From contig MSHE01000008.1 in the NCBI GenBank assembly GCA_001941025.1, positions 65,984 to 83,877 on the forward strand: DNA of 17,894 nucleotides, read 5' to 3'. Below, piece after piece: positions 14,167 to 17,894 of the stretch. Source of the stretch: Lachnospiraceae bacterium Zagget3 (GTDB lineage: Bacteria; Bacillota_A; Clostridia; Lachnospirales; Lachnospiraceae). How positions within the stretch are numbered: position 1 is the first letter of the stretch; each line of letters starts with the position of its first letter. The notes beneath the pieces are model-generated. The model was not told the DNA's origin. It was given only the letters and a program-made list of their open reading frames with translations, and ran no database searches. A program made the position numbers and the translations under genes.

Positions 14167-15603
14167 ATGGCAGACGTAAGACATGCTACGGCAAGAAAAT
14201 CATTTGAAGTCGCCTTTAACGGCGTATTCCGTTATATCAATCGAAATAAGGAAGAGAATCTGGTAAAGCTCATGCACCTGGCGCGCAGAGTTGCCGGAAA
14301 GAACTTCCCTGATACCTTTTGGGAAAACGCGGACAAAGTCCTCTCCGATCCGGAGAACAACTGGACGCAGCAGATCTATCACGCGATGGAAACGCTGCAT
14401 CCGAACATCATCAAGACCCATGTCATGAACCTCGGATTTGAGGCCGGCCTTACCGGTTTTAAAAAGGTAAAGGAAAACCGGGAAAAGTACGGCTGCAACG
14501 TACCGTGGGTCATCCTGTTGGATCCGACGAGTGCCTGCAACCTGCGCTGTATCGGCTGCTGGGCTGCCGAGTATGGTCACAATATGAACCTCACGAACGA
14601 GGAACTCGACAGCATCATCACACAGGCGAAAGAACTGGGCATCCACTTCTTTATCTTCACGGGCGGCGAGCCGATGGTCCGCAAGAAAGATATCCTGTGG
14701 CTCGCGGAGAAGCACAACGACTGCGCGTTCCACCTGTTCACGAACGGCACGCTCTTTGACGAGGAGTTCTGCAAAGAAGTGCAGCGGCTCGGGAACCTTT
14801 CCTTCGCGCTTTCCGTGGAGGGCTATGAGGAGGTAAACGACAGCCGCCGCGGGGAAGGCGTGTTCGAGAAGATCATGAAGGCCATGGACTTGATGCACGA
14901 GTACGGCCTGATCTACGGGGCGTCGATCTGCTACACGAGCAAAAATTACAAGACCACCACCTCCGACGAGTTCCTGCAGATGCTCGTCGATCACGGCGCG
15001 ATCATGTGCTGGTACTTTCACTATATGCCGATCGGCAAGGACGCGAGTACGGACCTGCTCTTAACACCCGAGCAGCGCGAGTACATGGTCAAGCGGGTTC
15101 GTTATATCCGCAGCCAGTACTGCCCGATCAAGCTCTTTACGATGGATTTCCAGAACGACGCGCAGTTTGTCGGCGGCTGCATCGCGGGCGGCAAGAACTA
15201 CTGCCACATCAACGCGAACGGCGATGTGGAACCGTGTGTGTTCATCCATTACTCCGACGCGAACATCCGGGATATGACACTGCTCGAGTGCCTGCAGCGG
15301 CCGCTGTTCATGCAGTATCACGACAACATGCCGTTTAACGACAACATGTTCCGGCCCTGTCCGATGCTGGAGAATCCGCAATGGATTCAGACGATGGTGC
15401 ACAATACGGACGCGCACTCTACCGACATGGTGGCCGAAGAGCCGGTGGACGACCTGATCGAAAAGACGCTTCCCTATGCCGAGAACTGGAAGCCCACGGC
15501 GGACAAGCTCTGGGATGAGGTAGAGGAAGGGGAATTGGATCCCGCCACCTACGAGCTGCCCGAAGACGACGCGCCGCAGGCCGCAGCTGTCGGCGAAGAA
15601 TAA
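14167..15603 (+). CDS. Radical SAM protein with SPASM-like C-terminus (paralogue 2)
   Basis: This 478-residue protein is a close paralogue of the preceding gene and aligns without gaps at all key sites: C124, C128, C131 (ACNLRCIGC), GGEP 166-169, C338, C357 and C398. It differs at two cysteine positions: residue 434 is T instead of C, and residue 346 is C (KNYCHINANG) instead of F. Its C-terminal tail is longer and acidic (LPEDDAPQAAAVGEE). AGGAGG at 14156-14161 lies five bases before ATG, and the gene begins 15 bases after paralogue 1, so they are surely co-transcribed. The two may act on different positions or substrates, or as a heterodimer. It is followed by a terminator-like hairpin. Confidence 0.9.
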   Translation: MADVRHATARKSFEVAFNGVFRYINRNKEENLVKLMHLARRVAGKNFPDTFWENADKVLSDPENNWTQQIYHAMETLHPNIIKTHVMNLGFEAGLTGFKKVKENREKYGCNVPWVILLDPTSACNLRCIGCWAAEYGHNMNLTNEELDSIITQAKELGIHFFIFTGGEPMVRKKDILWLAEKHNDCAFHLFTNGTLFDEEFCKEVQRLGNLSFALSVEGYEEVNDSRRGEGVFEKIMKAMDLMHEYGLIYGASICYTSKNYKTTTSDEFLQMLVDHGAIMCWYFHYMPIGKDASTDLLLTPEQREYMVKRVRYIRSQYCPIKLFTMDFQNDAQFVGGCIAGGKNYCHINANGDVEPCVFIHYSDANIRDMTLLECLQRPLFMQYHDNMPFNDNMFRPCPMLENPQWIQTMVHNTDAHSTDMVAEEPVDDLIEKTLPYAENWKPTADKLWDEVEEGELDPATYELPEDDAPQAAAVGEE

Positions 15604-15686
15604 AATCGCGCGGGTATGCGCCGGCGGGGAAGAGACACGGCGCGGGACAGCGTTTGCGGAGAGACAATTTTACAGAAAGAGAATGG

Positions 15687-15718
15687 TTCCCGGTGGACTG
15701 TAGTCTGCCGGGAATTTT
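15687..15718 (+). terminator. Terminator or attenuator before the acyltransferase-like gene
   Basis: TTCCCGG (15687-15693) pairs with CCGGGAA (15708-15714). Inside, two G-T wobbles and GACT/AGTC extend the stem to about 13 bp with a tiny loop, followed by TTTT. It ends eight bases before ATG 15726 and buries the only purine-rich stretch (GGGAA) that could serve as a ribosome site. The rest of the 122-base gap (15604-15725) shows no clear promoter. Confidence 0.65.
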
Positions 15719-15725
15719 ATGAATA

Positions 15726-17777
15726 ATGGTTGAGAATAAAAGAGAACGAAGACAATTAAACAAGCAGGAAAAACTGCGGCGCAGGGAAGAAAAGCGTGCC
15801 CGCGGCACGAAGCGCCAGCGTCTGGAGCGGGCGTATTTCCGGAAGCGGGAGGACGGCACGGGGCGTGTCTACGACAGCTTCGGTGAGGTCCGCTGGGGGA
15901 AGCTTGACAACGCGGCGCATCTCTTTCCCGCGATCGCCGGCGAGGGCATGAGCAATGTCTATCGGATCGCGGTCTATCTGGACGAGGAGATCGATGGCGA
16001 CCGCCTTCGCGAGGCGTTGGCGATCGTGCTGCCCAAGTTCTCCGTCTTTAACGTGCGGCTGCGGCAGGGCGTGTTCTGGTACTATTTCGAGGAAAACGGA
16101 AAAGAACCGCCGCCGGTCGTGGAAGAAAACACCTATCCCTGCCAGTACATCGAGGAAAACCGCAACCGCAACTACCTCTTTCGCGTGACCTATTATGGGA
16201 CGCGGATCAATCTGGAGGCGTTTCACGTTTTAACGGACGGAACCGGTGCCATGTATTTTTTAAAGGAGCTGGCTTATCAGTATCTGCGGCTTGTCCATCC
16301 CGAACTGCGGGAGCGCTGTGGAGATGCTTTAAGCAGCGAGACCTCTCTCAACATGGAGGACAGCTTCCTCGCGAACTATAAGAAGGAGCGCTTCACGAAG
16401 GGATACAAAAGCTTTCGCGCCTATCTGCTGAAAGGGACGCTGTTTCCCACGGGGAAGATGGGGATCCTGCACGGACATATGCCGGTGGAGGAGGTCCGCG
16501 CGGCGGCGCGGCGACACGATGCCACGATCAACGAATATCTGGTTGCCGCGTTCCTCTGGGCCGTATACCGGACCGGTTTAAAAGGGCAGTCGTCCAGGCG
16601 GCCGCTCACGGTGGCGGTTCCGGTGAATCTGCGGCCGTACTTTGACTCGGTGACGGCCCGGAATTTCTTTGTCATGGTAACGGCGGTCTTCCGGCCGGAG
16701 CAAAGCGACGGTACGTTCGCGGATGTGGTCAAAGCGGTAAAGAGTTCGCTCGCGGAACAGCTGACCAAGGACCATCTGGAATCCGTCATCTCCTATAACA
16801 TGACGGGCGAGCAGATGATGCTCCTTCGGGCCATACCGCTCTTTTTAAAGAATCCGGGACTTCGCGGGATCTATAACCTGCATGCGAAGGCGAACACCAC
16901 GACCGTGACAAACCTGGGTCGTATCACGGTCGCGCCGGAGTACCGGGAATACATCCGCCGGTTTGATGTGCTCCTGTCGCGCTCCAAGGGACAGAACGTA
17001 AAGGTCACGCTCTCGACGTACGAGGGAACGCTTGCCGCGACCATTACGTCCGTGCTGCGCGATGTAAACCTGCAGCGGGAATTTTACCGCTTCCTCGCGG
17101 CGGAGGGGATCGCGGTTACACTTGACGGCAACGGGGTATATCACGAAGAGGCATGTGTCCCGGCGGGGGAAGGCGCGGCACCGGACACTCCGGCGGGGGA
17201 TACCCCGCTCTACCCCTGCCTCAGCGCGGAACGGGAAATCCGGAAAATGCAGCTGGCGCTGCGCTTCTACGCGGCGGCCGCGATCGCGGCGGTCGTCATC
17301 CTGATCCTCGCGGATGTCGCGGCGCATGGGAATCCGGGCTGGGTGATCCTGATCGGCATCTTCCTCGCCTACGGATATCTGACGCTTAAGGTGTCCATCT
17401 CCATGCACACCGGCTACCGGCTGATCGTGTTTTTACAGTGTGTGCTGGGCGTGGCGGTTCTCTTTTCCATCGATATGGTCAGCGGATTTCAGGGCTGGTC
17501 GCTCACGTACATCATTCCGGCGGCCTGCATGCTGATCGATCTGGCGATCGTGGTAATGATGATCGTAAACAACCGGGATTGGCAGAGCTACATTCCGTTT
17601 CTGCTTCTCACCCTTGCGTTTTCCGTGCTTCCGCTGGTGCTGTCCGGGTTCGGACTTGTCACGCACCTCGTCGTCCCGGTGATCGGGCTGGCTCTCGTCG
17701 CGCTCACGTTTTTGGGAGCGGTGATCGTAGGGGGCCGACGCGCCCGGGATGAGCTGTATCGGAGATTCCGCGCGTAA
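15726..17777 (+). CDS. Condensation/alcohol acetyltransferase-like protein with C-terminal membrane domain (DUF6320-like)
   Basis: This 683-residue protein starts with a very basic, lysine- and arginine-rich segment (about 1-45). Residues about 55-450 resemble the CoA-dependent acyltransferase/condensation superfamily: H167 and D171 form HVLTDG, equivalent to the second His, Asp and Gly of HHxxxDG, and TNLGRI late in the domain resembles the conserved NLG stretch. After a linker, residues about 515-680 hold about six membrane helices. I recall this build as DUF6320 in Lachnospiraceae; unconfirmed. It probably transfers an acyl group to a lipid or alcohol at the inner membrane face. It follows the radical SAM pair on the same strand, but a hairpin intervenes and no clear ribosome site is seen. 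An alternative role as a non-catalytic membrane partner cannot be excluded. Confidence 0.8.
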   Translation: MVENKRERRQLNKQEKLRRREEKRARGTKRQRLERAYFRKREDGTGRVYDSFGEVRWGKLDNAAHLFPAIAGEGMSNVYRIAVYLDEEIDGDRLREALAIVLPKFSVFNVRLRQGVFWYYFEENGKEPPPVVEENTYPCQYIEENRNRNYLFRVTYYGTRINLEAFHVLTDGTGAMYFLKELAYQYLRLVHPELRERCGDALSSETSLNMEDSFLANYKKERFTKGYKSFRAYLLKGTLFPTGKMGILHGHMPVEEVRAAARRHDATINEYLVAAFLWAVYRTGLKGQSSRRPLTVAVPVNLRPYFDSVTARNFFVMVTAVFRPEQSDGTFADVVKAVKSSLAEQLTKDHLESVISYNMTGEQMMLLRAIPLFLKNPGLRGIYNLHAKANTTTVTNLGRITVAPEYREYIRRFDVLLSRSKGQNVKVTLSTYEGTLAATITSVLRDVNLQREFYRFLAAEGIAVTLDGNGVYHEEACVPAGEGAAPDTPAGDTPLYPCLSAEREIRKMQLALRFYAAAAIAAVVILILADVAAHGNPGWVILIGIFLAYGYLTLKVSISMHTGYRLIVFLQCVLGVAVLFSIDMVSGFQGWSLTYIIPAACMLIDLAIVVMMIVNNRDWQSYIPFLLLTLAFSVLPLVLSGFGLVTHLVVPVIGLALVALTFLGAVIVGGRRARDELYRRFRA

Positions 17778-17803
17778 AAAAACCCGCGCAAACTTTGCGC
17801 GGG
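17776..17803 (-). terminator. Strong minus-strand intrinsic terminator
   Basis: CCCGCGCAAA and TTTGCGCGGG (17783-17803) form a GC-rich stem with a minimal loop. On the minus strand it is followed by seven Ts (17782-17776), a textbook terminator for the gene entering from the right edge. On the plus strand no T-run follows, so it is a poor terminator for the acyltransferase-like gene whose stop it overlaps. Confidence 0.85.
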
Positions 17804-17821
17804 CTGCTCCTGCCAGTCGTT

Positions 17822-17894
17822 CTATTCTTCGTTGTTCTGCTCTTCGTTGTTCTGTTCTTCGTTGTTCTGTTCTTCGTTGTTCTGCTCTTCGTTG
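17822..17894 (-). CDS. C-terminal end of an unknown protein with EQNNE repeats (partial)
   Basis: On the minus strand the frame entering from the right edge reads NEEQN-type pentapeptides, ending AAC GAA GAA TAG, with the stop at 17824-17822. Only about 23 codons are visible. They consist of glutamate, glutamine and asparagine, so this is a disordered, hydrophilic tail. The strong terminator 19 bases beyond the stop supports a real gene end. Nothing about its function can be seen. Because the coding strand is opposite to the neighbouring operon, it belongs to a separate unit. Confidence 0.7.
   Translation of the reverse strand, partial: NEEQNNEEQNNEEQNNEEQNNEE
17828..17894. repeat. 15-base tandem repeat at the right edge
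   Basis: The unit TTCGTTGTTCTGYTC is repeated about four and a half times up to the window end, with only C/T variation at one position. Its 15-base period equals five codons of the minus-strand frame. The array continues past the edge. Confidence 0.9.

Noticed and set aside
12739..15603. RiPP maturation locus based on the SPASM-like radical SAM enzymes
   Set aside because: I found no short precursor-like gene, leader peptide, protease or transporter in the gaps around the pair.
17828..17894. CRISPR-like repeat array
   Set aside because: The 15-base units are contiguous without spacers and keep a coding frame that ends in a stop, so this is a coding repeat.

Overview
The window looks like a chromosomal segment of a GC-rich anaerobic clostridium, most likely a Lachnospiraceae relative. 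The basis is strong Shine-Dalgarno sites, Clostridia-type PyrE, PurE and MalQ, a VanZ-like protein, a small Lachnospiraceae-style membrane protein, and a long family M29 aminopeptidase. I see no rRNA, tRNA, CRISPR array, insertion sequence or phage gene. All complete genes except one are on the plus strand.

Region 1 (1-5592): the 3' part of a membrane-anchored L,D-transpeptidase with an acidic repetitive N-terminus; then a consensus promoter and pyrE; then a VanZ-family membrane protein, a small two- to three-helix membrane protein and an M29-type aminopeptidase with a long N-terminal extension. Region 2 (5649-9874): a compact purine operon, purE-purM-purN-purD, with a HAD phosphatase two bases after purD. 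PurE, PurM, PurN and PurD supply four steps of IMP synthesis; purF, purL, purC, purB and purH are not here. Region 3 (9875-11847): a promoter with a perfect palindrome, a small cysteine-motif acidic protein whose frame is broken at an A7 run, malQ (4-alpha-glucanotransferase) and a terminator serving both strands.

Region 4 (11956-17777) is the most unusual part. A TetR-family regulator (minus strand) is divergent from two tandem radical SAM paralogues and a third gene that joins a condensation/acetyltransferase-like domain (HxxxDG) to about six membrane helices. The divergent promoters share overlapping -10 boxes and are surrounded by CAACA/TGTTG half-sites, so the regulator probably controls itself and the two radical SAM genes. 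A terminator-like hairpin just before the third gene suggests attenuated or separately set expression. A membrane-lipid or acyl-chain modification role is my preferred hypothesis; it is not proved by the sequence.

The right edge holds a strong minus-strand terminator and the 3' end of a minus-strand gene whose C-terminus is an EQNNE pentapeptide repeat. Both window edges therefore lie in coding tandem repeats.
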